Source of the DNA: Crocinitomicaceae bacterium
Lineage (GTDB): Bacteria > Bacteroidota > Bacteroidia > Flavobacteriales_D > Crocinitomicaceae
Assembly (NCBI GenBank): GCA_021325675.1
Contig: JAJTCM010000003.1
Span: forward strand, 124,001 to 188,000
Direction: 5' to 3'
Length of the DNA: 64,000 bases
Part shown: one piece after another, positions 33,149-42,842 of the stretch
Numbering within the stretch: position 1 is the stretch's first letter
Layout: the number at the start of each line of letters is the position of its first letter
The notes under the pieces: generated by a model
What the model saw: the letters and a program-made list of their open reading frames with translations, nothing else
Database searches by the model: none
Told to the model about the DNA's origin: nothing
Position numbers and translations under genes: made by a program

Positions 33149-34261
33149 TCAGGCTTTGTTGCGGATCCGGTTGTACTCGCCCGCAAGTACTTTCACAAAC
33201 TTATTGTTATCTTTTATCCGGCTGTAGATCATCAGGAAATCCACTAAAAAATCGTATTTGCTGTACCTGAACATTTTTAGCTGCACATACTTGGAAAAAT
33301 TGTAATTATCCAGGAAACGCTTGCTCCAATCGGATTCGTATTTTTTGAGCAGCGAATTGTCATTTTGCTTTAAAGCTTCATCAATCGCCTTCACAGCCAT
33401 CACAGCCGATTCAAGGATGAATTTATAGCCCTCGCCCACCACCGGGTTGACCTGTGAAACGCTGTCGCCGATACACACCAGGTTGTTTTTCACAAAACGC
33501 GTGTGGACCTCACTCACCGGGATAGTTCCTCCTTCGCATTTTTCATTGTCTTTCGCAACAAGATTTTTAAATGCCGGCATTGCAAGGATCCGGTCGAGCC
33601 TGCTTTTTAATTCCTTGATGATTTTTTCGTCGTTTGAGCCAAAACCTACAATCGCCCGGTCATTCTCAAGAGGGAAAATCCAGCCGTACCCGCCTTCAAA
33701 TTCGCGGCCGATGAACAAATGGGCCTCATCCGGTTTTCCAAGGTAACGAACATTGTACTCAACTCCAGTAGCATACTCCAGCTTTTGGGGCTGCAGGCCC
33801 AGCTTACGGCTTAAAAATCCGATAGTACCGCTGGCGTCAATCACAATCTTGCCGGAATATTCATTTTTGTTCTGGTCGATCAGCTTAACAAGGTCCCCAT
33901 TTTCATTCTGAACGAACTCTTTGATGTAAACTCCCGTTAATGTTTTCACGTTATTTGTATCCAGGGCGTTATAAAGCTCCAGATGGACTTTCTTCTTATT
34001 TAAAATCTTAACCGGGTAAGTGAACTTACGCTCAAATCGCCTGGAATACATCCTGATAACCCCGATTTCACGGGCAACCACATCCTGGCTGAGATCAAAG
34101 TCTTCCAGCCGGATAAAGCTTCCAAGCGTGTTGAAACTGAAGGAAAAAAGATCGGTTTTCCGGTCAAGCAATAAGACCTTATGCCCCATTCTTCCTAATT
34201 CCCTGGCCGACATGAGACCCGCCGAACCAGCCCCAACAATAATAACATCGTAATTTTCCAC
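33149..34261 (-). CDS. FAD-dependent reductase, geranylgeranyl-reductase family
   Basis: This protein begins near YDVIIVGAGSAGLMS, the FAD-binding Rossmann motif, and continues with a VIDASGTIGF element and CIGDSVSQVNPVVGEGY, which fits the geranylgeranyl reductase/squalene-epoxidase-like flavoprotein group that reduces or oxidises isoprenoids. I choose the GTG at 34261 (370 residues, just before ENYDVIIVG) because the upstream TTG at 34279 lies inside a perfect TAACTTTG -7 element (34277-34284). Substrate unknown; a carotenoid or quinone side chain is possible. Confidence 0.8.
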   Translation of the reverse strand: MENYDVIIVGAGSAGLMSARELGRMGHKVLLLDRKTDLFSFSFNTLGSFIRLEDFDLSQDVVAREIGVIRMYSRRFERKFTYPVKILNKKKVHLELYNALDTNNVKTLTGVYIKEFVQNENGDLVKLIDQNKNEYSGKIVIDASGTIGFLSRKLGLQPQKLEYATGVEYNVRYLGKPDEAHLFIGREFEGGYGWIFPLENDRAIVGFGSNDEKIIKELKSRLDRILAMPAFKNLVAKDNEKCEGGTIPVSEVHTRFVKNNLVCIGDSVSQVNPVVGEGYKFILESAVMAVKAIDEALKQNDNSLLKKYESDWSKRFLDNYNFSKYVQLKMFRYSKYDFLVDFLMIYSRIKDNNKFVKVLAGEYNRIRNKA

Positions 34262-34276
34262 CTGTGATTTTTGGGG

Positions 34277-34284
34277 CAAAGTTA
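34277..34284 (-). promoter_or_regulatory. -7 element deciding the start of the reductase gene
   Basis: TAACTTTG on the minus strand. Its end overlaps a TTG that would otherwise be taken as the start codon; the transcript should begin about 5-7 bases downstream, favouring the GTG at 34261. Confidence 0.5.
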
Positions 34285-34664
34285 GCTTTTTTGCTGAAAT
34301 ACAGTTTTTCTCCCACGGAAAACGCAGATTTTAGGCGCAGATTAATATGTGTACGTATTTTCTCAAACTCAGATAATGGATTGAAAGTGTTTTAGCCACG
34401 AATTACACTAATTTTCACTAATCAATATTTGATTGATTATTAGTTGTTTTATATGAATTTAATTGCGTCACTATTGGCGCGGTCACGAATAGAACAGGAT
34501 GAATTATATTCGTGTTATTGCCCAGCGGTCAACCTTAATTATATTCAAAATTTGTGTAATTGGTGAAATTCGTGCCTAAGAATTTTTATCACTTATATAT
34601 GAACAAAGCCATACGTATTTTACCTTCATTTAAAAGCAAATTTGCGTGCACCTGCGGGGAAAAA
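34280..34664. other. Intergenic region of 385 bases holding an inverted-repeat element
   Basis: There is no gene here. The whole middle is taken up by the MITE-like element at 34392-34580. The 3' end of the T9SS type B gene lies at 34665. Confidence 0.7.
34392..34580. mobile_element. MITE-like inverted-repeat element, copy 1
   Basis: The left end TTAGCCACGAATTACAC and the right end, read on the other strand as TTAGGCACGAATTTCACC, form imperfect terminal inverted repeats about 190 bases apart. The inside is AT-rich with no open frame. A second, more exact element is at 40471-40620 and a half copy at 24635-24669. No transposase is nearby, as expected for a non-autonomous element; whether it moves is inference. 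Confidence 0.55.
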
Positions 34665-36128
34665 TTACTTCCGCTTCAGGTGGATGAAGCCCTGGACTGT
34701 TTTGCTTTCCGTTGCCAGGTCTTCCCGGTACGTACACATGTAAAAGTAAACGCCTTCAGCCGCTTCTTTGCCGTCTACCCTGCCGTCCCACTTCAACACC
34801 TGGTCTTTGCTTTGGTAAACGATATTTCCCCAGCGGTTGACAATCGTAAAATCTTCGTTTTTAACCCCGGCAAAAGCTACCGGCTCGTAGAAATCGTTAT
34901 CCAGGTCATTATTTGGCGTGAAAATGTTCGGAAAGCTGATCGCAACAACTACTGTATCCGGGATAATCACGGTACAATTCTGTACTAAAACAGTATACGA
35001 AGCAGAAACATCACAACCGTTAATCTGGCTGTCAACCGTAATAAGTTCATCGGACAAAGCTATAATTTCAATTGAAGTGCCTGTTTCACCCGTTGACCAG
35101 GAATAGTTCGTTCCGCCACCTGCAGTCACGATTACTGTATCGCCTATACATACAGGATTATCTGAATCAGCTGTGATTATCATTGGTACGATAGCCGTAA
35201 TGGTAAAAGAAACATTTTCGTCAATTTTCATATTTCCACAAGGGTCAAAAGCTTTCAGGTTAAGCGTCACCTGTCCGTTTTCATTTGTTGACGGGGTATA
35301 AGTTATCGTATCATTGTTCGTAGACGAAAAACTCCCGGTGCCTCCCGACCAAACCAAAGTTGAATAAGTCCCGCTTACGTTCGCTATGATTTCGATGGCC
35401 TCATTGGGACAAACCTGACCCGGAGCGTCAAATGCGACTGAAGAAGGAACTAAAGGCGCCTGACAGCCATTATTGAAATATTCAGCATTTCCATTCCAAT
35501 TGAAGCCAACTGATCCGCCATCTTCAGCACCTGTTGTCCCGTCTCCCTGCTCAAGTAAAGACCGATCATAAATAACCTGATCAAAGCAGTTTGTAGAAGT
35601 ATTGACCAGCTTTAAGGTCCGCTCGGAGGAAGTTGCATTGAAATTGGCAAAATGGCCCTCCGAATTCCCGGCACACTGAAAAATAACATATAATGTATCC
35701 GAGAGATTTTCAAAATAACCCGGAATCGGTGTAAATTCCGTACTGGTCATGATCAAAGTACGTGCCCCCGCTGGAATAATTCCATTTGAAGGCTCCTTTA
35801 AAAACCCACATTGTGTAATTCCCTGATTAAGGATATTCAAATTGGCGCTTGCAGCGGCATCCGTACAAAAGCCTAAAAAGTCGTTGTTTGAATTAGGCCA
35901 TTTAGCGGTTTGCATCGTTCCATTCGCACCAGCTCCATCAACCCTTAAATCATCGACATGTAAAGCAGAAGGCCCATTTTGAAAAATAACCATTTCATTT
36001 TTTCCCTCGTTACTACCATCACAGCCATCTACCAGGATACTTTCGATTTCGAAGCAGTTGGTTGGAATTTGAGAAAAAGAGTAAGAAGAAACAAAAAAGA
36101 GGAAAAACAATTGAACTGTTTTAAACAT
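34665..36128 (-). CDS. T9SS type B sorting-domain protein
   Basis: This 487-residue protein has a signal peptide (1-20). Residues about 24-230 have a lamin-tail-like start (ESILVDGC, EMVIFQNGPSALH) and end with a cysteine-rich segment. Ig-like or PKD-like beta domains follow (about 240-390). The C-terminus, about 85 residues starting ISFPNIFTPNNDLDNDFYEP, is a type B sorting domain of gliding-motility-associated proteins, with NRWGNIVY and GVYFYMCTY. It should be secreted by T9SS and is likely surface-attached or released. Monocistronic. Confidence 0.85.
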   Translation of the reverse strand: MFKTVQLFFLFFVSSYSFSQIPTNCFEIESILVDGCDGSNEGKNEMVIFQNGPSALHVDDLRVDGAGANGTMQTAKWPNSNNDFLGFCTDAAASANLNILNQGITQCGFLKEPSNGIIPAGARTLIMTSTEFTPIPGYFENLSDTLYVIFQCAGNSEGHFANFNATSSERTLKLVNTSTNCFDQVIYDRSLLEQGDGTTGAEDGGSVGFNWNGNAEYFNNGCQAPLVPSSVAFDAPGQVCPNEAIEIIANVSGTYSTLVWSGGTGSFSSTNNDTITYTPSTNENGQVTLNLKAFDPCGNMKIDENVSFTITAIVPMIITADSDNPVCIGDTVIVTAGGGTNYSWSTGETGTSIEIIALSDELITVDSQINGCDVSASYTVLVQNCTVIIPDTVVVAISFPNIFTPNNDLDNDFYEPVAFAGVKNEDFTIVNRWGNIVYQSKDQVLKWDGRVDGKEAAEGVYFYMCTYREDLATESKTVQGFIHLKRK

Positions 36129-36269
36129 CTGATCTTATAGTAAAAATTCTGTGAACCGCCTGGTTTCGGCAAAGGAAATGCCTCAAGGATATCAAGCGAT
36201 TTTAGCGCAAAGTTAGGGAAATCTTCCCGGGTATCCAATGACTCTCTGTTAACTTTAGGTTAAACAATG

Positions 36270-38894
36270 TTAACCACCAACGAGTTTTTTGATCTCATTC
36301 AGTTTAATAAGCGCTTCCACCGGGGTGAGCGTGTTGATGTCGATAGAAACCAATTCTTCCCTAATATTCTCTAAAACAGGGTCATTTAACTGGAAAAAGC
36401 TGAGCTGCATATCTTTTTCAACGAGCGCTTCCCTGACTTTTTTAGTCTCCCCGTCAACGTGCTTCTGCTCCAGCTTTGTTAATAATTTTGTAGCCCGGTT
36501 AATAACTTGAACAGGCATTCCCGCCAGTTTCGCCACATGGATCCCGAAGGAATGCTCGCTTCCGCCGGGGACTAACTTGCGGAGAAAGAGGATTTTATTC
36601 CCGGTTTCTTTCACGGAAACATTGAAATTTTTAATGCGCGGAAATTGCTCCGTCATCTCGTTCAGCTCGTGGTAATGCGTCGCAAAAAGTGTTTTTCCCT
36701 TGAATTTCGGGTGCTCGTGCAAAAACTCGGCAATCGCCCAGGCAATGGAAATTCCGTCGTACGTGCTCGTTCCACGCCCGATTTCGTCGAGCAGGATCAG
36801 GCTCCGTTCAGAGAGGTTGTTGAGAATACTTGACGTTTCGTTCATCTCCACCATGAAAGTTGATTCGCCGGAGGAAATATTGTCCGAAGCCCCAACGCGC
36901 GTAAAAACCTTGTCGATCAGGCCTAAGGACGCACGGGAAGCCGGCACGAACGAGCCCATTTGCGCCATCAGTGAAATCAGCGCTGTTTGCCGCAGCAAGG
37001 CGCTTTTACCTGACATGTTCGGCCCGGTGATCATGATGATCTGCTGAGTTTCGTTGTCGAGGTAAACATCGTTTGCAACATACTCCTCCCCCGCTTTGAG
37101 CTGTTTTTCAATCACCGGGTGGCGGCCGTTTTTGATGTCGATCACATAACCGGCATTCAATTCGGGACGCACATAGTCGTTCGCGAAAGCTGTTTCAGCA
37201 AAAGATAGCAGGCAATCGAGACGGGCCAGCAAAACGGCATTTCCCTGGATCACACGGATATGCTCAGCCATTCCCAGTACAAATTCCTGGAAAAGGCGAC
37301 TTTCAATGGCATGGATTTTATCTTCCGCGCCTAAAATTTTATGTTCGTATTCCTTCAGCTCTTCCGTGATGTAACGCTCGGCATTTACCAGCGTTTGCTT
37401 GCGGATCCAGGTTTCAGGAACTTTATCTTTGTGCGTATTCGTCACTTCCAGGTAATAGCCAAACACGTTGTTGAACGAGATTTTCAGGCTCGGGATCCCT
37501 GTCAGCTCCGATTCACGGATCTGGACGCCATCGAGGTAATCTTTCCCTGAAAAAGCGATCTGGCGCAATTCGTCAAGCTCGGCGTGAATTCCTTCAGCAA
37601 TGATATATCCTTTTCCAACCTGAACGGCCGGTTCTTCCACAAAAGTTTTGGAAATCGATTCGATCAAAGCGAGGCACGGATCCAGTTTTTCCGCAATTGT
37701 CCTTAATGATTCGCTTTCGGTGGCGGCCAGTAATTCTTTGATCGGTTGCACCTGGCGAAGCGTACTTTCGAGCTGCTTGATTTCTTTGGGGTTTACCCGG
37801 CCAACAGCCACTTTGGAGATCAAACGCTCCAGATCACCGATTTCTTTCAGGCGCTGTCCCAAAGCATAATTCGGCTCGTCGTTTTTATACAAATAATTCA
37901 CCGCTTCAAGACGCTCGTTGATCGCTTTCAAATCCTTGAGCGGAAGCACGATCCAGCGTTTCAGCATCCGGCCGCCCATCGGGGTTTTCGTGCGGTCAAT
38001 GATATCCAGCAAAGTGGTGGCGTCTTCGTTCACGGAATGGATCAGCTCCAGGTTGCGGATCGTAAAGCGGTCGAGCCACACGTAACGGTCTTCTTCAATA
38101 CGTGAAATACCGGTGATGTGCCCCAGTTTTTCGTGCTGCGTTTCTGACAGGTAATGGAAAATCGCACCGGCGGCAATAATTCCTTCGTTCAGCGTATCAA
38201 CGCCAAAACCTTTGAGGTTTTTCGTGCCGAAATGCTTATTGAGCGATTCGCTTGCGAAATCAGGCCCGAAAGCCCAGTCTTCCAGCTTGAACGTATAATA
38301 TTTATCACCGAATTCCTCCTTGAAGAAAGCGGCATGTCTTTTCTGGAAAATAATTTCACTCGGATCAAAGCCCTGGATCAGTTTTTCAATATAGCTGAGC
38401 GGGCCCTGTGCCACCAAAAATTCGCCGGTGGAAACATCCAGGAAAGCAATTCCGTGGGTTTCTTTTGCAAAATGGACTGCACAGAGAAAATTGTTTTTGT
38501 TTGAATCCAGTACCTGGTCGTTGTAGGAAATCCCCGGCGTTACCAATTCCGTTACACCGCGCTTCACGATGGTTTTCGTCATCTTCGGGTCTTCCAGCTG
38601 ATCGCAGACTGCAACGCGGAAACCGGCACGGACGAGTTTTGGCAGGTAATTCTCCAAAGAATGGTGCGGAAACCCGGCCAGCTCAATGTGAGAATCCCCG
38701 TTGCGGCGTTTTGTCAGCACGATCCCCAGGGTTTTAGCCGCCGTGATGGCATCTTCCCCGAAAGTTTCGTAAAAATCACCGACGCGGAAAAGCAGCAAGG
38801 CCTGCGGGTGCTTCGCCTTGATCTGGTTGTATTGTTTCATCAACGGGGTTTCAGCAACCTCCTTTACAGCTTTTTCCTTTATCAACTCCTTCAA
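36270..38894 (-). CDS. mutS: DNA mismatch repair protein MutS
   Basis: This 874-residue ATPase finds mismatches and recruits MutL. The mismatch-binding Phe-x-Glu motif is FYE (41-43) in [13 protein letters not shown], the Walker A is GPNMSGKS (624-631), the Walker B LLDEIGRG (about 700-707), and the helix-turn-helix end follows. The start codon I read is TTG at 38894, which gives the usual short Lys-rich lead before ETPLMKQY; the first in-frame ATG would begin inside the conserved domain at MKQY, and another TTG lies three codons in. Length is normal. Monocistronic. Confidence 0.96.
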   Translation of the reverse strand: MKELIKEKAVKEVAETPLMKQYNQIKAKHPQALLLFRVGDFYETFGEDAITAAKTLGIVLTKRRNGDSHIELAGFPHHSLENYLPKLVRAGFRVAVCDQLEDPKMTKTIVKRGVTELVTPGISYNDQVLDSNKNNFLCAVHFAKETHGIAFLDVSTGEFLVAQGPLSYIEKLIQGFDPSEIIFQKRHAAFFKEEFGDKYYTFKLEDWAFGPDFASESLNKHFGTKNLKGFGVDTLNEGIIAAGAIFHYLSETQHEKLGHITGISRIEEDRYVWLDRFTIRNLELIHSVNEDATTLLDIIDRTKTPMGGRMLKRWIVLPLKDLKAINERLEAVNYLYKNDEPNYALGQRLKEIGDLERLISKVAVGRVNPKEIKQLESTLRQVQPIKELLAATESESLRTIAEKLDPCLALIESISKTFVEEPAVQVGKGYIIAEGIHAELDELRQIAFSGKDYLDGVQIRESELTGIPSLKISFNNVFGYYLEVTNTHKDKVPETWIRKQTLVNAERYITEELKEYEHKILGAEDKIHAIESRLFQEFVLGMAEHIRVIQGNAVLLARLDCLLSFAETAFANDYVRPELNAGYVIDIKNGRHPVIEKQLKAGEEYVANDVYLDNETQQIIMITGPNMSGKSALLRQTALISLMAQMGSFVPASRASLGLIDKVFTRVGASDNISSGESTFMVEMNETSSILNNLSERSLILLDEIGRGTSTYDGISIAWAIAEFLHEHPKFKGKTLFATHYHELNEMTEQFPRIKNFNVSVKETGNKILFLRKLVPGGSEHSFGIHVAKLAGMPVQVINRATKLLTKLEQKHVDGETKKVREALVEKDMQLSFFQLNDPVLENIREELVSIDINTLTPVEALIKLNEIKKLVGG

Positions 38895-39095
38895 AATTTT
38901 GGAAATACGTCAGCAAAAATAGGATTAAAATGCCTTAAGCATGGAGCAAGTTTTTAATTGTTTTCAACAGGTTTTTTATGTCTCATTACATTGATCAATG
39001 TTTTTTGAACCAAACAAGACTTCTTAAATTTCTCCTATACCTTCCCTTCGGTCTTCAAAAGCCGTTCACTTTTTCTTATGGTTCAAATAATTACT

Positions 39096-39103
39096 TAATT
39101 TTG
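39096..39103 (+). promoter_or_regulatory. Candidate -7 element for the SPOUT methyltransferase
   Basis: TAATTTTG, 22 bases before the ATG; no clear -33 TTG. Confidence 0.4.
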
Positions 39104-39125
39104 TACACTTTTTAATCGGCGGATA

Positions 39126-39656
39126 ATGAACAAAAAACTCAAACTCTGGGAACTGAACCGGGTCAGCGAAGAAGAATTCCGTCAGCAGGAAAAATTCCCG
39201 CTGATACTGATCCTGGACGATATCCGCAGCCTGAACAACATTGGTTCTTTCTTCCGTTCGGCCGATGCGTTTAATGTTGAAAAGATTTACCTCTGCGGTA
39301 TTACGGCCCGGCCTCCTCACAAAGAAATCCATAAAACGGCGCTTGGCGCGAGCGAAACCGTTGCCTGGGAATACCGGTCTTCCATCGTTGACCTCATCCG
39401 GGAGCTGCAAAGCCAGGGAACGCTGGTTGCCAGTATCGAACAAAGTGAAAAAACCGTTTTACTGCAAAACATCAATCAATTGCCTGAACAACGCACCGCC
39501 CTCATTTTCGGCAACGAAGTGGACGGCGTCAACCAGGAAGCGATCAACCTCAGCGATTGTGTGATCGAAATCCCGCAGTTCGGCACAAAACACAGCCTGA
39601 ATGTTTCTGTTTGCGCCGGCGTTGTGCTCTGGGAATTTGCGAAACGGTATATTTAA
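39126..39656 (+). CDS. SPOUT-class RNA methyltransferase, TrmH family
   Basis: This 176-residue protein is a SPOUT methyltransferase of the SpoU/TrmH family that 2'-O-methylates ribose in tRNA or rRNA, forming a knot at the SAM site. Motif 1 is DDIRSLNNIGSFFRSADAF (with Asn and Arg conserved), motif 2 is IFGNEVDGVN, and motif 3 is KHSLNVSVCAGVVLWE. It is short and lacks any N-terminal RNA-binding domain, as in a Bacteroidota subgroup whose target is unknown. Monocistronic. Confidence 0.9.
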   Translation: MNKKLKLWELNRVSEEEFRQQEKFPLILILDDIRSLNNIGSFFRSADAFNVEKIYLCGITARPPHKEIHKTALGASETVAWEYRSSIVDLIRELQSQGTLVASIEQSEKTVLLQNINQLPEQRTALIFGNEVDGVNQEAINLSDCVIEIPQFGTKHSLNVSVCAGVVLWEFAKRYI

Positions 39657-39851
39657 GGGTTTGAAAATCGGGAATGGTGACCACCGGAGGTAATTGAGAA
39701 AATAGAATATGTTTTCTAATGAGTAATAGCTGGAAGGGAAATTCCTATCTCTAAATAAATTCGCAATAATTTCCCAACACAACATAATTCACTTTTAATC
39801 AGTTAATTATAATTTTAACAAAAAATTTAACATTATTTTTCATGGAATTAT

Positions 39852-39882
39852 TTACCATGGTAATTATTTTTATATATCTTTG
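39852..39882 (+). promoter_or_regulatory. yceI-like promoter with operator-like palindrome
   Basis: A perfect 12-bp palindrome TTACCATGGTAA (39852-39863) sits 11 bases before TATCTTTG (39875-39882), a full -7 element. It takes the place of the -33 element, which is missing; this is a likely binding site for a dimeric regulator. Confidence 0.5.
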
Positions 39883-39911
39883 CATCAACAAACATTAAAA
39901 AGAAACAGAAC

Positions 39912-40457
39912 ATGGAAACAACAGCCGTAAAAACAAACTGGTCGGTAGACCCAACGCATTCAGAAGTACAGTTTAAAGTAAAGCACCTTGTGATCTCAAC
40001 CGTTACGGGACAATTCAAAGAATTCAGCGCAACACTGGAATCAGAAGGTGAAAATTTTGAACATGCGAAAGCAACTTTCAGCGCGCAGATAGACAGTATC
40101 ACAACGAACAACAATGACCGCGACGGACATTTGAAATCAGCGGATTTCTTCGACGCGGCGAACCACCCGAGCCTGGATTTCGTATCGGAAAAATTTCTCA
40201 AAACCGGAGATTCAACGTATGATATCATCGGTAATTTGTCTATCCGCGGGGTAAGCAAAGAAATTGTCCTGAAAGCTGAGTTTGGCGGAATAATGACAGA
40301 TCCATACGGCAATACCAAAGCTGGTTTTGAAATTGCAGGAAAAATCAACCGCAAAGATTACGGCCTGAACTGGAGCGCAGTTACTGAGGCAGGAGGTGTA
40401 GTAGTAAGCGACGAAGTGCGTTTGCTTTTGAACCTTCAGTTTGTTAAACAAGCTTAA
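39912..40457 (+). CDS. YceI family protein
   Basis: This 181-residue protein is a lipocalin-like beta-barrel of the YceI family, which binds long polyisoprenoid or fatty chains. WSVDPTHSEVQFKVKHL is the family start, with FSATLESEGENF, LKSADFFDAANHPSLDF and IKGNLSIRGVSK-like strands after it. It has no signal peptide, so it appears cytoplasmic, unlike E. coli YceI. Regulation may go through the palindrome upstream. Confidence 0.92.
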   Translation: METTAVKTNWSVDPTHSEVQFKVKHLVISTVTGQFKEFSATLESEGENFEHAKATFSAQIDSITTNNNDRDGHLKSADFFDAANHPSLDFVSEKFLKTGDSTYDIIGNLSIRGVSKEIVLKAEFGGIMTDPYGNTKAGFEIAGKINRKDYGLNWSAVTEAGGVVVSDEVRLLLNLQFVKQA

Positions 40458-40470
40458 TAGCAATATTTTT

Positions 40471-40620
40471 TTGCCACGAATTACACGAAGGGACACGAAT
40501 TTATTCTTTTAGCATACTTCAATTATTGACACCCAATCAACACGTTCCATTCGTGACAATTCAAAAAACAATTTAATATATCACACAACATTCGTGTAAA
40601 TTGGTGTAATTCGTGGCTAA
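40471..40620. mobile_element. MITE-like inverted-repeat element, copy 2
   Basis: The left end GCCACGAATTACACGAAG and the right end, on the other strand TTAGCCACGAATTACACC, form close inverted repeats 150 bases apart. The inside holds further CACGAAT words in both directions. It fills the gap after the YceI gene. Related elements are at 34392-34580 and, partially, 24635-24669. Confidence 0.6.
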
Positions 40621-40641
40621 ACTTATTCTTCAATAACAGAC

Positions 40642-40674
40642 AATCCGGGAGTCCAGCGCTTTCCGGATTTTTTA
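40642..40674 (+). terminator. Intrinsic terminator downstream of the YceI gene
   Basis: AATCCGG and CCGGATT form a stem around a 14-base loop, followed by a T-rich stretch. It lies 185 bases after the stop, beyond the inverted-repeat element. Confidence 0.6.
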
Positions 40675-40708
40675 TTGCGGCAATCCAGGTCGTTTATTTT
40701 TCAGGGCA

Positions 40709-40740
40709 TTGATTTTCAAATAAATAATTTTATATATTTG
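40709..40740 (+). promoter_or_regulatory. Promoter of the hybrid histidine kinase
   Basis: TTG (40709-40711), 21 bases, then TATATTTG (40733-40740), 17 bases before the TTG start codon. It supports a start right at 40758. Confidence 0.6.
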
Positions 40741-40757
40741 TTAAAACTGTCTGCCTC

Positions 40758-42818
40758 TTGGAAACAAAAGAACTAAGAACCCTGCGATTCCTGCTGCTCG
40801 TTTTCGCCATTTTAAGTCCTATGACGGCCAGCAACCTGGTCAAGGTAAATCCTGATATTTACGAACCAATGTGGGTCAGGGTTATGCTTTCGGGTCTTTA
40901 TCTCGCCTTCCTGGTCGGAACTTTTTATGTTGAATTTGTAAAAAAGCACTACCGCAATATTGTCGCCGTATTTGCTTATGCCCTGACAGTTTACCAGGCG
41001 CACCTGCTGATCCGCAACAATTTTGACAAAACTTACATCAGCGGCTACATTTTCCTGGCTTTCCTCGTGATTCTTTATCTCAAGACGTATTTTCACGTGA
41101 TCTCCTACTCCATTTTCAGCCTGCTGCTTTTTACCGGGATTTATATCGCTTATCGGGACAGCACGGAAAACCTGAGCCTGGCGCACGTCAAGTTTTTATT
41201 TATTCTCAACCTGGTATTTACGATTATCCGTGTTTACGGAATCCGGAAGGATGATCGCCTGGCGAAATATTCACGTGATCTGAATACCAGCGAAGAAAAA
41301 TTCAGGAACCTGCTCAATTCGGCGCCCGACGCTATTTTTACACTCGATAAAGAAGGAATAATCAAAGGCGTGAACAAAAGCTCCTCGAAGATATTCCAGT
41401 TTGGGGACAAGGAGCTGCTTGGCAAAAATATCGCTTCACTGGTGCACGATGTTGAGGGTGAATCGCCCGTTAGTATCAGCGATGCTTTGCTGCAAGGGCG
41501 CGAAGTTGAATTTGGAACGGCCTTGCGTGCTGTGCGGAAAAACGGCGGCGAGTTCTTTGTCGAAATGAGCCTCAGTCCCGTGATTGACAGCGAGAACAAA
41601 GAAATCATTGCCGTAATCCGCGATATCACTAAACGCATCAACGACGAAAAGGAAATGAGCGCCATGCGCCTGAAACTGCAGGAAAAAGAGTTTGCAGAGA
41701 AGATTTCCCGGGCTAAATCGGAATTTATTTCTAAAATGAGCCATGAAATACGGACGCCGCTCAACGGGATTTACGGCTTCACGAATATTTTACTGAAAGA
41801 AAATCTCAATCCCGACCATAAAAAATACCTCGATAACATTAAATTCTCCAGCGAATTGCTCAGTATTTTAATCAACGATATTCTCGATAACACGAACCTT
41901 GAAACAGGAAAAATTTCATTGGAACAGCATGAGATCGACATTAAGCTGCTGATAAACAGCCTCACCAACGTATTCAAAATCCCGCTCACAGAAAAGAACA
42001 TCCAGCTGAAGCTCAATTTTGACGAGCTGATTGAGCATTCTGAAATGAAAATCACCGGCGATTCACTGCGCCTGAGCCAAATCCTCATGAACCTGCTTTC
42101 AAACGCCATCAAATTCAGTGAGATCAGTGGGGAGATCGTCATTGATGCCAGTATGGAAAAACTCAATTCCGAACAGGTACAGGTAAAAATCAGCGTGACC
42201 GATACGGGAATTGGCATCCCGGAGGATAAAATCAACGATATTTTTCAGCCTTATGTCCAGGTGAGCAACGAAATTTCCAAAAAATTCGGCGGAACGGGGC
42301 TCGGGCTAAGCATCGTGAAAAACATCATCGACCTGATGAAGGGAAAAATCAGCGTTGTTTCGGATGAAAAAACCGTTTTCACCATCGAAATCCCTTTCGA
42401 AATCAGTCAGCCGCATAACAAAAAGCAGGAACGCGAAAAGATCAGTTTCAAGCTCAGCCAGGACATCAAAGTACTTGTTGCTGAAGACAATATGATGAAC
42501 CAGTTCCTGATCCGGACGATCCTCGAAAACAACCGGATCCAGCACAAAATTGTTGAAAACGGCGTGCTCGCCCTCAGGGAAGTGCAGCAGGAAAATTACG
42601 ACATCGTTCTGATGGACCTGATGATGCCTGAAATGGACGGGATTGAAAGCGCCAAACGCATCCGGACAGACTGCAGGCTCAATATTCCGATCGTTGCCCT
42701 GACAGCCGACGTCAAGCCGGGAAACAGCCAGGAAATCGAAAAATTGTTTGACGGCTATATCAAAAAACCTTTTGAAGAAGAAGAATTACTGGAATTGATT
42801 ATGAAACTAGCGGGTTAA
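40758..42818 (+). CDS. Hybrid histidine kinase with PAS and receiver domains
   Basis: This 686-residue sensor starts at a TTG placed 17 bases after a good promoter. It has about six membrane helices (12-160), a PAS domain (about 182-290), a HisKA domain with SHEIRTPLNG (His329), an HATPase_c domain with DTGIGIPEDK and GGTGLGLSIV, and a C-terminal receiver (about 570-686) with the phosphoacceptor Asp620 in LMDLMMPEMDG. It autophosphorylates and passes phosphate to its own receiver, then probably to a phosphotransfer protein elsewhere. No response regulator is adjacent, so the output is unknown. Confidence 0.92.
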   Translation: METKELRTLRFLLLVFAILSPMTASNLVKVNPDIYEPMWVRVMLSGLYLAFLVGTFYVEFVKKHYRNIVAVFAYALTVYQAHLLIRNNFDKTYISGYIFLAFLVILYLKTYFHVISYSIFSLLLFTGIYIAYRDSTENLSLAHVKFLFILNLVFTIIRVYGIRKDDRLAKYSRDLNTSEEKFRNLLNSAPDAIFTLDKEGIIKGVNKSSSKIFQFGDKELLGKNIASLVHDVEGESPVSISDALLQGREVEFGTALRAVRKNGGEFFVEMSLSPVIDSENKEIIAVIRDITKRINDEKEMSAMRLKLQEKEFAEKISRAKSEFISKMSHEIRTPLNGIYGFTNILLKENLNPDHKKYLDNIKFSSELLSILINDILDNTNLETGKISLEQHEIDIKLLINSLTNVFKIPLTEKNIQLKLNFDELIEHSEMKITGDSLRLSQILMNLLSNAIKFSEISGEIVIDASMEKLNSEQVQVKISVTDTGIGIPEDKINDIFQPYVQVSNEISKKFGGTGLGLSIVKNIIDLMKGKISVVSDEKTVFTIEIPFEISQPHNKKQEREKISFKLSQDIKVLVAEDNMMNQFLIRTILENNRIQHKIVENGVLALREVQQENYDIVLMDLMMPEMDGIESAKRIRTDCRLNIPIVALTADVKPGNSQEIEKLFDGYIKKPFEEEELLELIMKLAG

Positions 42819-42842
42819 TGTGAGAATATGCTAATTAATTAC
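42813..42842. repeat. TTAATGTG-type spacer repeat
   Basis: TTAATGTGAGAATATGCTAA lies between the convergent kinase and ClC genes. It resembles the words at 1610-1664 and 44607-44700. It could also help termination. Confidence 0.4.

Noticed and set aside
39736-39775. GGGAAATT/AATTTCCC inverted repeat after the SPOUT gene as a terminator
   Set aside because: The 24-base loop and the absence of a T run make it unconvincing.
39459-39785. A 108-codon minus-strand frame overlapping the SPOUT gene
   Set aside because: It lies over motif 2 and 3 of the SPOUT enzyme and has no support of its own.
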